NCBI GenBank assembly: GCA_034401795.1
Contig: CM067374.1
Coordinates: 137,234,508 to 137,298,507 of the forward strand
DNA: 64,000 nt
Reading direction: 5' to 3'
Source of the DNA: Chaetoderma sp. LZ-2023a
Lineage: Eukaryota; Mollusca; Caudofoveata; Chaetodermatida; Chaetodermatidae
Shown here: positions 35,498 to 45,797 of the stretch, piece by piece
Numbering within the stretch: the stretch's first letter is position 1
Layout of the letters: each line of letters opens with the position of its first letter
Made by a program: the position numbers and the translations under genes
The notes under the pieces: generated by a model
What the model saw: the letters and a program-made list of their open reading frames with translations, nothing else
Told to the model about the DNA's origin: nothing
The model's database searches: none

Positions 35498-37020
35498 ATT
35501 CCAGCAACTATAGACTCACATGCGCCAGAGCAGTAACTTTCTAGAAATTCCCGGTTCTTCTGTGACTATAAGAATTAACGGGACATTATCACCTAAACAA
35601 GGCATATATTTGTTTGAAGAGAACAGAAACGAGACTCTAACGTATAGTATTCTTTAATATAAGAAACAAATAACAGAAGTACATAACTGTTAAAAATTCT
35701 TAACATAGTTTAAAAGATACAACAGTCAGTTACGCTTATTTACTTATACATAAACCATAATACAGAATTCATAAGATTCCTCTGCAAAAAGAGTACTTTA
35801 GCGCTCCACCATCGATCTTGTGTCTGACTCATTACATCTCACCAGCATCACCGTCTCCACCATCGTTTCACCACAACCATTTCCATAGCCATCCGTTCAC
35901 CATTACCATCGCGTAGCGCATGCACACACTAGCCTAATATAAGTGCATCTTCAAGAAACTAAACAATAACAACAGAATAAATCCATTAATTCTTAAAAAA
36001 TATAGACCAGATCATTCTAAATAGTATCCGTTATTATCCGCCCCCCCCCCCCCCCTTAGAACCACACACCGGACCGGCTCACGACACCGCACAGGTGACA
36101 GTCAGCCATTTGTAAGCCCACTGAAGAGCTCCAAAATGCAGCGAAACATCACAAAGTCTGAATCAAATAAGTATCCTTATCAAACCTGAAATAGCCTGTT
36201 TAATTGAAACTTCATAACACAACTTTAAGATGAAAAAAACTGGCGGCCTAACGGCTCTAAAGTGACCAATACTAGCGGTCCCAGAACCGCTAGCAGCTGC
36301 CCATTGTCTAGGAAATCTCAGCCAATCAGAATTGAGATCCGCATTAACAATGTCATTTCAACCAATCAACTGCGTCAATAGGGCCGCACGGCTTCCTCAA
36401 AAAAGTATAAAAGGAGCCCTGCACTGACGGCTCAGGCTATTCAGACTTTGACTACCACACGTAGCGGACGTCAGGCTTTAACCAACCTTCAAGCCATATC
36501 ATCGCCTACGTATTAATTAAAGTTAAGAGGGTACAACCCTGGCTTTGTTTAAATACTCGCGGATTTTGTCTGGACTCTGTTTAGCAACACGCTCGACTGA
36601 CAAATTAAAACTGACCATTTGCTGGTCGCATGTATTAATAGTCAGAACAATCCAGATAGAAAATAGCGCACCTCAATCTCAAATAGCGGATTATAGTTAG
36701 CGAGTCGGGCACACACTCTGACGGCACGGCCGATATTCACATGAATGATATTTCATCATTAAACCAGAAATGTGGTGGCAATGCAACCATGAAGCTCGAC
36801 TTTATGACTTTGCAATGAGCTATGAAGCTCAACTTCACACATAACAAGAGTTTTAGTGAAGCTCAACATACGCCTGCAGGCATACTTGTTTGAGGAATGT
36901 TAAATTATGTGAAGTTTGTCTTTGATAATTCTCTAAGAAAGGGGGAGGGGGGTGGGAAGGGGGGATTTCTATTAGGTACACATTTGGAATTCACTGCAGA
37001 CATCACTAAAAATCTTGAGT
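35498..37020. other. intergenic block of unusual composition with promoter-like elements
   Basis: It is less AT-rich than its surroundings from about 36040 to 36760. It contains a poly-C run (about 36042-36054), a CTAGCGGT/ACCGCTAG inverted pair near 36274-36294, two CCAAT boxes and a TATA box. A G-rich run suitable for a quadruplex lies at about 36929-36965. The motif AGTTTTAGTGAAGCTCAAC at about 36847 is shared with 18663. This may be the remains of a transposable element carrying its own promoter. Confidence 0.45.
36322..36413 (+). promoter_or_regulatory. CCAAT-CCAAT-TATA promoter-like block
   Basis: CCAAT at 36322-36326 and 36362-36366, each in a CCAATCA context, is followed by TATAAAAG at 36406-36413. 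The predicted start would fall near 36437 (ATTCAGAC). The spacing is classical for a pol II promoter on the plus strand. No clear gene follows; the AGTTAAGAGGGTACAA word lies about 85 bases beyond the predicted start. Confidence 0.45.
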
Positions 37021-37024
37021 CTTA

Positions 37025-38570
37025 ACAGCTGCATCGATCCTTACAATTACAAGATAATTTTGATGAATTTTAATCTTTCAAGGAAGATAACTGTGGCAAA
37101 TCTTGGTGGATTTTGCCGAAACGGAATTATGACACTTCATCTATCCCTAAAACAGCTGATGAATAAAAAATTGTGAGTGTTGGTTCAAAACCGTTCGAGA
37201 TCTGGACCGGACAAGAAAATGTTGACAAATTTTAATCTTTCAAGAAAGATAACTCTGGCAAATATGGGCAGATTTTGCCCTTCATCTATCCATATTAGAT
37301 CCAATGAAAACCATGAAAACAAGAAAACTTTGACAAATTTTGTATTTCAAAGGAAATAACTCTGGCAATTATGGGGGAGGGGGAGGGATTTTGCAGAAAG
37401 GAAATCATGACACTTCGTCTACGGTATACGTAACACATCTGCTGAAAAAAAGTGTGTAAATTTATAGGTTCAAGTCTTCAAGATCTGGCTCGGACAAGAA
37501 AATTTTGAATTTTAATCTTTCAAGGGAGATAACTCTCACGAATATGCGAGGATTTTGTCAAAGGGAAATCATGAGACTTTGTCTATACCTAACACATCTG
37601 CTGGAAAAAAAATTGCGAGTTTTGGTTCAAAACTCTTCGAGATCTGGCCAGCAAAAGAAAATTTGGATGAATTTTAATCATTCAAGGGAGATAACTCCCG
37701 CAAATATACGAGGATTTCACCGAAATGAAATCATGACCCCCGCGAATATGGGCGGATCATGCCAAAACAAAATCATGACACTTAGGCTATACATACCACC
37801 TCTTTTGAAAAACATTTGTGAGTGTGGGTTCAAAACTCTTCGAGATTTGGATCATGACTCCCACGAATATGGGCAGATCATGCCAAAACAATTTCATGAC
37901 ACTTCAGCTATATGTGCCACATCTTTTGAAAAAAAATTTATGAGTGTGGGGAGATAACTCTGGCGAATATGGGCAGATCTTGCTGAACTGAAATCATGAC
38001 ATTTTGCCTATACATAACACATCTTCTGAAAAAAAATTGCGAGTGTAAGTTCAAAACTCTTCGAGATCTGTCCTGGACAAGAAAGTTTTGACAAATTTTA
38101 AGCTTTCAAGGGAGATAACTCTAGCGAATATGGGAGGATTTGCTGAATCGAAATCATGACACTTCGTCTATAGGTAATATATTTGCTGGAAAAAAATTGT
38201 GAGTGTAGGTTCAAAACTCTTCGAGATCTGTCCTGGACAAGAAAATTTGACGAATTTTAAGCTTTCAAGGGAGATAACTCTAGCGAATATGGGAGGATTT
38301 TGCCAAATTGAAATCATGACGCTTCGTCTATAGGTAATATATCTGCTGGAAAAAAAAATTGACTGTAGGTTCAAAACTCTTCGAGATCTGTCCCGGACAA
38401 TAACATTTTGACAAATTTTAAGCTTTCAAGGGAGATAACTCTAGCGGATATGGGAGGATTTTGCCGAATCGAAATCATGACACTTCATCTATAGGTAATA
38501 TATCTGCTGAAAAAGATTTGTGAGTGTAGGTTCAACTCTTCGAGATCTGCTCCAGACAAGAATCAGACGG
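37025..38570 (+). repeat. 160-bp degenerate tandem repeat, about nine copies
   Basis: The unit has TTCAAAACTCTTCGAGATCT, a GGACAAGAAAATTTTGAC word, CAAGGGAGATAACTC, GAATATGGG.GGATTTTGCC and AAATCATGACACTTCGTCTA. The last units are exactly 160 apart (CGAGATCTG at 38062, 38222 and 38382); earlier ones are more diverged and of uneven length. It ends in GACGGATGGACGCACTGACG and GCGGGCGTATAA, a tail style common in marine-invertebrate dispersed repeats. Short ORFs here are incidental. Confidence 0.85.
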
Positions 38571-39185
38571 ATGGACGCACTGACGGACGTACGGCGAGCG
38601 CCATCACATATTACGACCCCGCTTTTCGCGGGCGTATAAAAAAACCATGTTTGATTGACAAATCTATGCTTGACTGACAGATGGAGTCCTTGACTCGACT
38701 AACTTTAGCCATAGAATGTAATGTGCAGTGTGTTAAAGAGTGGATGTACAAACATAAAGCGTCAGGCACTCACAGAGATAGTCAAGTCTTAGGCTAAGGT
38801 GTTAGTACACTGGATGTACAAGCATGAGAAATATACTAGTTATGATTGCATATAATGGCTGAGCGGATTTGGATTACAATCCAAACACTGTCTCCCCGAG
38901 TAATGAGATCAAAACTAACAATCTCTATGTTCATAAATGATTTATTCAGTACATTTATACATCTTATTTGATATACTAAGCCTGCTTATATATTCTCAAC
39001 AAGATATCATAACAGTATATATATATTTTGTTAAATATTTATGTATATAACAAAATCAATAAAATCTCGGTAGCTGCGGGTGAAGCATGAAATGTACGTC
39101 ACACTGACCTACCTTTGTTACGCAACATACATTAACCCTTTAACACTCATCAGCCAAAAATGGCTTTTGCAGTGGCCTTGAGAAA

Positions 39186-39314
39186 TGTCCATTTGCAGAC
39201 CAAGAGATTAATTTTGAAATTTTACCACTGGAATGTGGTAACGTCGATAACTGAGCCAGTCATTCTAGGTGGTAAATTTTCAAAAATAGTCTTCACTTGG
39301 TTTGCAAATGGACA
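39186..39314. repeat. foldback element, family B
   Basis: TGTCCATTTGCAGACCAAGA ... TTTTACCACTGGAATG on the left and GAGCCAGTCATTCTAGGTGG ... TTGGTTTGCAAATGGACA on the right. It is preceded by the family's CCCTTTAACACTCATCAGCC start. It is less perfect than the copy at 28.6 kb. Confidence 0.75.
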
Positions 39315-39851
39315 TTTTCTATATCCTTACAATGCATGCCTATACCATGTTTGATTACGGTATATGAACAGCTAGTGAAATGATGGCCCGAAATTAGCTG
39401 ACTGACTAATGATCTACGGGACATGGCGCTTTATTAGGCTGCTACCCGCATGACCATCTGTCTACCGCGCCAAGCGACTGCTCTTTGTATGTAAACCAGA
39501 ACAAATTTATGTAATATCCTTGTCGTTCACATTTGCAAGAAATTTTAATTGTGTCACTGTGACGTTAATATTTGACTTTTTCACCCCAAATGTATGACAA
39601 CTTTGGGATATCTTAGGCAGCGTTCTAACCAAGTCTGGTCAAGCTCTCGACAGAAAACCCCAGAATTATTGACAAATCTATCTTTCAGGCACATAGGTTT
39701 AAAAAAAGTTCTTTTAACCTGGTCATCATGGTTTTGATCTTTTTACCCCAAATTTATCCCCCATCTTCAGTACCCCACGGGAAACCTTTTCCACAAAAAT
39801 GGTTACTGTATAAATCCCTGAAAACAAATTCTTTGCGATGTATAGCAAATG

Positions 39852-39937
39852 CTGTTGAATATTTTGAAATTAATATGACTGAAAGACATTAAGTCAGCAA
39901 TGGCTTCCAGTTATATAATTTTCAAAATATTCAACAG
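39852..39937. repeat. foldback element, family A
   Basis: The full terminal word CTGTTGAATATTTTGAAATT is present on the left and TTTTCAAAATATTCAACAG on the right. The interior (GACTGAAAGACATTAAGTCA..) is diverged. Confidence 0.75.
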
Positions 39938-39976
39938 ATTTCCTGTTTGTTTGGCCCGCGACTGAGATACATGGAA

Positions 39977-39982
39977 TTTATT
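39977..39982 (-). promoter_or_regulatory. candidate poly(A) signal for parkin
   Basis: TTTATT on the plus strand reads AATAAA on the minus strand, about 400 bases downstream of the parkin stop codon. It is the first canonical hexamer I noticed there. If used, the 3' UTR would include the near-perfect foldback hairpin at 40083-40165. This is a simple hexamer match, so support is weak. Confidence 0.3.
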
Positions 39983-40082
39983 GCTAAGAGTGTTAAAGTC
40001 CTCAATGTGAGCAAAACAAATATTAACTGTCTCGTTACAGCATGACACCAGACAATAATTTCAACGAGCTTTCAACTCGGGT

Positions 40083-40165
40083 GAATATTTTGAAAACAAT
40101 TTGACTGAAAGTTGTTGGTGGCTGAGCCACCAACAACTTTCAGTCAAATTGTTTTCAAAATATTT
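40083..40165. repeat. near-perfect foldback hairpin, family A, in the probable parkin 3' UTR
   Basis: The left arm (41 bp) GAATATTTTGAAAACAATTT... to GTTGGTGGCT and the right arm AGCCACCAACAACTTTCAGT... to TTTTCAAAATATTT pair at 40 of 41 positions around a single G. It lies about 210 bases beyond the parkin stop codon. Confidence 0.9.
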
Positions 40166-40377
40166 AGCATGTCCAGAGATATAACCCTTGGCATATATTG
40201 TCTGCAAAAACTCAGCAGTCACATGGTTAAACCTGCACAAATGTTATACTGTGTCATCTTGTCCAGCAATAGTGCAGCGCAGCACAAACCTAGTAAACTA
40301 CTATAAAATTATATTCTGATTTATCACAATATTGCTACATCCGACAATCTGAAGAAAGCCATTATCACATCGGCAGC

Positions 40378-40481
40378 CTAGCCAAACCAGTGGTCAGATA
40401 TACAGTCGTGTGTCCACTTGTCTCCGCAGAGCCAGCACCAGTCAAAGTGACACCGCGAACATGTCATGTGCATACAGCCAC
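40378..40481 (-). CDS. PRKN: parkin last coding exon equivalent to human exon 12 (RING2, C terminus)
   Basis: The acceptor GTTTATAG is followed by GT GGC TGT, which completes the split Gly codon from the 58-kb exon. The peptide is GGCMHMTCSRCHFDWCWLC, then GDKWTHDCISDHWFG and TAG. It holds the catalytic Cys (C431 equivalent, in GGCMHM), the neighbouring His, and all remaining RING2 zinc ligands ending C-x3-H. The HWF C-terminal anchor is typical of parkin. The third and fourth zinc-ligand cysteines are separated by only two residues (C-S-R-C), against four in human parkin and most RBR ligases. The long intron before this exon explains why it is easily missed. Confidence 0.93.
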
Positions 40482-40668
40482 CTATAAACAACACATGATG
40501 CGACATTCAAGAGATTCATATCATTCACAACGGACGGACCAATTTCTAACTATGCCCCGCCCATTTCTAGTTAAACTCCACCCACTTTTTACCTACAGTT
40601 GAATCGATTTATAAACTTTGAAACCTGAATTCCCAGAATTGTAATTTCAAGGTAACTATACGCGTAAG

Positions 40669-40737
40669 CTGTTGAATATTTTGAAAATAATTTGCAACAG
40701 CTCCCAGTCATAATATTAGTTTCAAAATATTCAACAG
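40669..40737. repeat. foldback element, family A, short
   Basis: CTGTTGAATATTTTGAAAAT at the left end and TTTCAAAATATTCAACAG at the right end, with GCAACAGCTCCCAGTCATAA between. Confidence 0.75.
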
Positions 40738-41130
40738 GATGTTTATAAAATTGTAAATTCATACACTAGAAATAGTAGTTTTTCGATGTTCATGACAGAG
40801 TTATATGTGATTATAATTGTGACGTCAGCTGACTAGTGATGTAATTGATTATGATGTCAGATACTTGAGTGGCAGATCTGATCCCTCCATAGCCGAGCCA
40901 CCTATATGTAATATATGATGTATGAGCTAGGTTATCATGCACATTAACCAGGCCACCGACAAGTAACAAATGGATCCAATCTGTCACTCAAGTATCCGAT
41001 GTCACAATCAAATACATAATTTGCTAGCTGACATCACAATCAAACGAAACGAAAGAAAGTGATGATAAAAGGGCCAATGGTCCATCATAAACATGTTGGA
41101 ATTATGTTTTTTGATAAATTTACGAACATT

Positions 41131-41194
41131 ATGTTGAATGTTGAACTATGCCAGCAACAGACACCAGTCAATTTAGTTTCAAAATATTCAACAG
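41131..41194. repeat. foldback element, family A, short
   Basis: ATGTTGAATGTTGAAC on the left and GTTTCAAAATATTCAACAG on the right, with GCCAGCAACAGACACCAGTC between. Confidence 0.6.
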
Positions 41195-41651
41195 CTTATC
41201 TGTATAGTTACCTTGAAATTGGGATACTGGGAATTCTGTGTTCAAAGTGTTTAAAATAGATTCAAATGCGCATACAAAAAGTTAATGCTCTGAAGGTAAT
41301 ATTCATCAAAACAAAATGTGACACACAGTTGCAACGTGACACGCCTTTATTCTGTCATTTGGCAGAATGAGAACATCACATAACGTTCACAAAATATCAT
41401 CTTCAATTAATAACATTAATTTACAAATTACTGTGATGAATACACCAATATACTTCATATATATTTGCAAAAAAATGTATTTTATTTAGACCATGCTTTC
41501 ATATAAAATCTTTAATTGGACACATTTTCTGCTATTTGCTAACCAATAGCACTTAAAATACACAATACATATATGTCAGAAGTCATGTCCAAGCACAGGG
41601 ATTTCCACAAAATAAACGAAATCAAGGATTTCTTTTTTCACGAGAGAGTTG

Positions 41652-41828
41652 ATACTTACCTCCCTAATACTTTTGATATTGCTAAATATTGGCTTTCACT
41701 CAATAAACACTCAGATTAAAACAGTTAGGTGCCCCTACTGGGCAGGGAGTCAGAGCGGAGTCTGGCGGATGCCAGCCCCACCACCGCGCATGCGCAGACT
41801 AGCACTTCCTCTGACTAATTTATTGGCT
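41652..41828. repeat. inverted terminal repeat, DIRS-like copy 1, 3' side
   Basis: It runs from TACTTACCTCCCTAATACTT through GGTGCCCCTACTGGGCAGGG to about TTTATTGGC, and is the near-exact reverse complement of 48395-48570. Outer extension bases (about 41611-41650) reach the element edge. Confidence 0.9.
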
Positions 41829-41892
41829 GATACACATGCAACTATTAAGAGCCTGAAGACCGAGCCTCTGTGGGGTGGAGAGGCCGGGTCCG

Positions 41893-41998
41893 TATCTAGG
41901 GAGGTAAGTATCAACTCTCTCGTGAAAAAAGAAATCCTTGATTTCGTTTTATTTCACATCAAGAGTATACTTACCTCCCTAATACTTTTGATATTGCC
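41893..41998. repeat. internal complementary region (ICR) of DIRS-like copy 1
   Basis: It contains the reverse complement of the left outer edge (GTATCAACTCTCTCGTGAAA) joined to that of the right outer edge (ATTTCACATCAAGAGTATAC). It therefore spells the joint of a circularised element, which is the defining feature of DIRS-type retroelements. Confidence 0.88.
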
Positions 41999-42525
41999 AG
42001 AATTCGACAGTGAATTCGGCGGGAGGGAGGCGAGGTCAAAAGACCAGCTCATCCCTATACGCTTTTCTGCGTTTAAGGCACTTAAACTTCTGAAACTGTA
42101 TGAAAAACAGTCAGGATTTGACTAACCATCGGATAACACCACCGATGTATGAGAGATGACCGAATGTCATATGCGCTCCCCCCCCTCTTTCCTGGGAGGA
42201 AGAGTCGAATGACCTCAATGTCCTATACGCTCTCTACGTACAAGTGCCATGTACTACAGGACAGAGACGAAAAAACTCCATTTTCGTATACTCTCAACAA
42301 TGAACCACGTAAATACACAAAACCATCATCATATTAATAACGGGTAACGTGACAAGACAATCAACAATGGACAACCCATACACAAGACTGACCTTGTTGA
42401 AATGGCTGCTGACATCCTGTTCCCATTGGTGAAGAACGATGCAGTCCCAAAAAAGTGGTTGTTTCCATAAATTAATTGTGAAATATATAAGCAATGAGGA
42501 AACCCCATCAAAAATATATGCCGAG

Positions 42526-43560
42526 TTATCTTTTCAAAATCGACAAGGCGAGAGGATTAGAGGTGTCACGGAGATAATGGTCTGTAAAACTAGACTCACA
42601 GTGCCACTGAGCCACCGACATAATATCATCCACATGGACCCCATTAAATAGGGCCGTGGATGTCACTACGCCGCGGACACTGTGAGCCTTGGCCACGTCA
42701 ACCTGCTTCCCGGTGGCGGATTTATGACAAAACTGAATGCATTCTACAATCCACCTGGAAATGGTGTCCTTAGAAGCCCTGCCATGGGGTTCAATATATG
42801 ACAACCATAACGCCGACTGGTCGGTGCGCCACTCCGATGTACGTTGTTTGTACCGGAGAAGCGCCCGGACGGGACACCATGCTTTAGAATTAGGATCATA
42901 TCTAGTTAAAGCAGGCAAAACAATAGGTTGACCTGGATATTTCAACGACTGATTCTTAGCCAAGAAATTAATCCTAGGTAGCAGCTTAAGGCCTTCCCCT
43001 GAAACCACAAAACGGTCATCCTCGGCTGATAAGGCATGAATTTCACTTCTACGCCTAGCCGAGGCCGCAGCAATTAAAAACACAGTCTTCAGTGTTAATA
43101 GTTTCATAGAAATGGAACTAAGTGGTTCAAACGGCTTATCACCTAGTACTTGAAGCACTAGCGATAAACTCCAAGACGGAATCACAGGGGGATTCCTTGG
43201 TCTTAGATTGCCCATGCCTTTAATTAATACATTTAATGTATTTACTTCATCACTTCCCCTCTTAGCCAAGCAAGGAATAACAGACATTAAAGCTGACTTA
43301 TAACCAGCAATAGAGTTAGGCTTGAGGCTATAGGCATCATACAGGTGACAGAGGAAATCAGCTACTACCTGAATAGATGAATCCATTGGATCAATACATC
43401 TTTTTGAGCACCATTCTGCAAATCTGTTGATTTTATAATTATATGCTCTGGAGGTTGACCCCCTCCTGGCTTTGGCCATAAACATGGCTGCTTGCTCAGA
43501 AAAGCCCTCCTTAATTCTAGATTCCTTGACAACATCCACGCAGTCAATCTGAACATTGAC
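42526..43560 (-). CDS. DIRS-like copy 1: tyrosine recombinase region
   Basis: The translation shows an N-terminal core-binding part (SRIKEGFSEQAAMFMAKARR ... FLCHLYDAYSLKPNS) and the catalytic part: box A Arg in AASARRRSEIHAL, HSVRG (His-x-x-Arg) and the nucleophile Tyr in DHYLRD. This recombinase replaces the integrase of other retroelements and inserts a circular copy without target duplication. It overlaps the end of the RT/RNase H region, as is usual in DIRS elements. Confidence 0.85.
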   Translation of the reverse strand, partial: VNVQIDCVDVVKESRIKEGFSEQAAMFMAKARRGSTSRAYNYKINRFAEWCSKRCIDPMDSSIQVVADFLCHLYDAYSLKPNSIAGYKSALMSVIPCLAKRGSDEVNTLNVLIKGMGNLRPRNPPVIPSWSLSLVLQVLGDKPFEPLSSISMKLLTLKTVFLIAAASARRRSEIHALSAEDDRFVVSGEGLKLLPRINFLAKNQSLKYPGQPIVLPALTRYDPNSKAWCPVRALLRYKQRTSEWRTDQSALWLSYIEPHGRASKDTISRWIVECIQFCHKSATGKQVDVAKAHSVRGVVTSTALFNGVHVDDIMSVAQWHCESSFTDHYLRDTSNPLALSILKR

Positions 43561-45195
43561 GGATTGTTGTGAAGGGCCTTGCCCTGGAAGATAATATCGT
43601 CCATCAGAGGCAGAGGAACCGGATTGCAGACCAGAAGGTCCAGCAGATCCGTATACCATGATCGGCTTGGCCAATCCGGGGCGATCAAAAGCACTTGGCA
43701 TTCCTCTTGTCTGATTTTCTGAAGAATTTTTGGAATCAGGATTGCTGGAGGGAATGCGTATGCATACATTCTCCCCCAGCTGATAGCTAACGCATCTGTT
43801 GCGAAAGCGCTTGGATCCGGAATCGGAGAGACGTACGTCGTCATCTTCGCATTCCTCTTCGTTGCGAACAAATCGATGTTGGGTTTCCCCCAATGGTCGA
43901 ACAGACGATCCGCCACACATTGATTTAGTTGCCATTCCGTGGGTAAAACACTCATCCTTCGGCTCAATGAGTCTGCTAGCAGATTTAACCTTCCCGGAAT
44001 ATGAACTGCTTTCAAGGTAATCTGGTGATCCAGGCACCAACAAAGCAGTCTCCATGTCATCATACAGAGACTGGGCGACTTCGTTCCGCCCTGGCGGTTT
44101 ATGTAAGTCACAACTGTTGAGTTGTCTGAACGAATAAGAACAATCTTGCCCTGAACTTTCTGTAAGAAATGTTCCAGGCCCAGGACTACTGCTCTTAGCT
44201 CCAGTAGATTTATATGTTCCTTTGACTGTTCCGGATTCCACAGCCCTGATATCGTGGATTCTTCCAGGCAAGCCCCCCAGCCCTCCATCGATGCATCTGT
44301 ATACACAGTCACCTGAGGGTGGGGAGGGGTTAGCATAACCCCCACAAAGAGATTCTCTGTGTCCAACCACCATTGCAGGTGATGAATCAGAGGCACCAAC
44401 ACTGACACGTTCGAGTCCAGCGAACCTGTACTCTGGGTCCATTGTGTCATGAGAAATAACTGGATCGGCCGCCTGCGTAAGGCGGCCTGAGGAATGACTG
44501 GTTCCAATGAAACCATCAACCCCAGCATTCTCAAGTAAACCCGTGCCAGGACATGATGACTGTCGCACACTGACTGAATTAATGAGATGAGTTTCTGAAC
44601 TCTCTCCTGAGTAGGAAAAACATATCCTGTCTCTAGATCGAAGAACATCCACAGGTAAACAAACTTCTGGGATGGAGTCAGCTCTGATTTTGGGAAATTG
44701 ATCATCCAGCCCAAGTCTGTGAGAGTCTTTAAAACAATCTCCAGACTGGCCGATAAACTTTCCTGGGTGTGCGCTTTCAACAGCCAGTCGTCTATGTACG
44801 TGTGGACTGCTATGCTTCTCCTGCGGAGGTATGCGGTGATCGCAAGAACCACACGGGTGAAAACCCGAGGAGCCGTGGAAATTCCGATGGGTAACACCCT
44901 TAATTCCCACTGTCTGCCCTGGAATGCAAATCTCAGGAAGCGACGGAAACTCCTGTGTATGGGGATGTGGAAATAAGCGTCCTTCAAATCTATCGACGCT
45001 GTCCACATTCCCCTCTCTAACCCCGCCAACACCGAGCGCACAGTCAATGTTCAATGGCTTGAGGTTGAGAATTGGTCTCCACCCTCCGGTGTTTTTTGTT
45101 ACTAAGAACAGGGTTGAATAGAAGCCCGGACACCTCTGTGCCGGCTGAATAGCTCCTTTTTGTATGAGGGAATTTATTTCCTCCTCGATAGACAA
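43365..45195 (-). CDS. DIRS-like copy 1: reverse transcriptase and RNase H region
   Basis: RT motifs are visible: IQKGAIQPAQ, GGWRPILNLKPLN, TASIDLKDAYFHIPIH and the catalytic TYIDDWLL. RNase H follows with VTVYTDASMEGWGACL, LLELRAVVLGL and IRSDNSTVV. After it comes the DIRS-typical segment with NIDLFATKRNAKMTTYVS. Fossil element part; details of decay are not given. Confidence 0.88.
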
Positions 45196-45797
45196 CCTTT
45201 GCTCTGGATCTCTCTGGATCTCTCGGATTCGGAGTCCAGATCGGCACTAGAGACAGTCACGATGGCGGGCCTGTCATCCAATCGGGATGATACCCGACTG
45301 AAAGCCATCGCAAGACTAAACGGTCCTGAGTTAACCGTTCCCACTCTTGCATGTGGTCGGCTAGCCGGCCTCCCACCGGTCCACCTAGGGATAGAGGTGG
45401 ACATAAGGAGTGCAAGAGCGGCACTGTCTCCTTTGCCAGAAACACTGGCGCGGTTCTCACCGCGGTAACCATCCCATCAGGAACGATTACCCCGCCCAGA
45501 TCCTCGCGCGCCACGACCAGCACCGCGCGCACCTCGGTGCGCGGGCGGCTGCCTGGCTGACTGCGCCTGAGGAGCCTGCGCCCCCCTCGCTGCTGGCCGA
45601 ATCTGACCTGGCCACCACCACCTCGAGCCTGCAGGGGACGATACGCAGGGGGTGCGGCGCGAACGTTAGCACGACGAAGCACCTCAAACTGCTCGCGCAG
45701 CGCCCTCTGGTTATTGACCAGAGTAACCGTCTCCTGGAGGTGCCTACATCCCTCACCTTCAAAGAGACCAGGACCTGTCATAGGCGTACGGAGTAGC

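Larger units (their letters stand above)
38640..40377. other. parkin 3' flank and probable 3' UTR; foldback elements
   Basis: The part nearest 40377 is downstream of the parkin stop codon and probably includes its 3' UTR. It holds foldback elements at 39186-39314 (B), 39852-39937 (A) and 40083-40165 (A). No other coding exon was seen. The exact transcript end is unknown. Confidence 0.5.
40482..41604. other. 3' end of the last parkin intron; two family-A foldbacks
   Basis: Non-coding intron sequence between the last exon and DIRS-like copy 1. Foldback elements lie at 40669-40737 and 41131-41194. The short open frame at 40390-40602 on the plus strand is the antisense of the last parkin exon. 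Confidence 0.7.

Noticed and set aside
36120-36160. Hammerhead-ribozyme-like core (CTGAAGA ... GCGAAAC) as in Penelope-like elements
   Set aside because: The core words and a 3-bp stem II can be drawn, but no convincing stem I or stem III and no clear cleavage site were found.
40390-40602. Plus-strand 70-codon frame
   Set aside because: It is antisense to the last parkin exon, which explains its openness.
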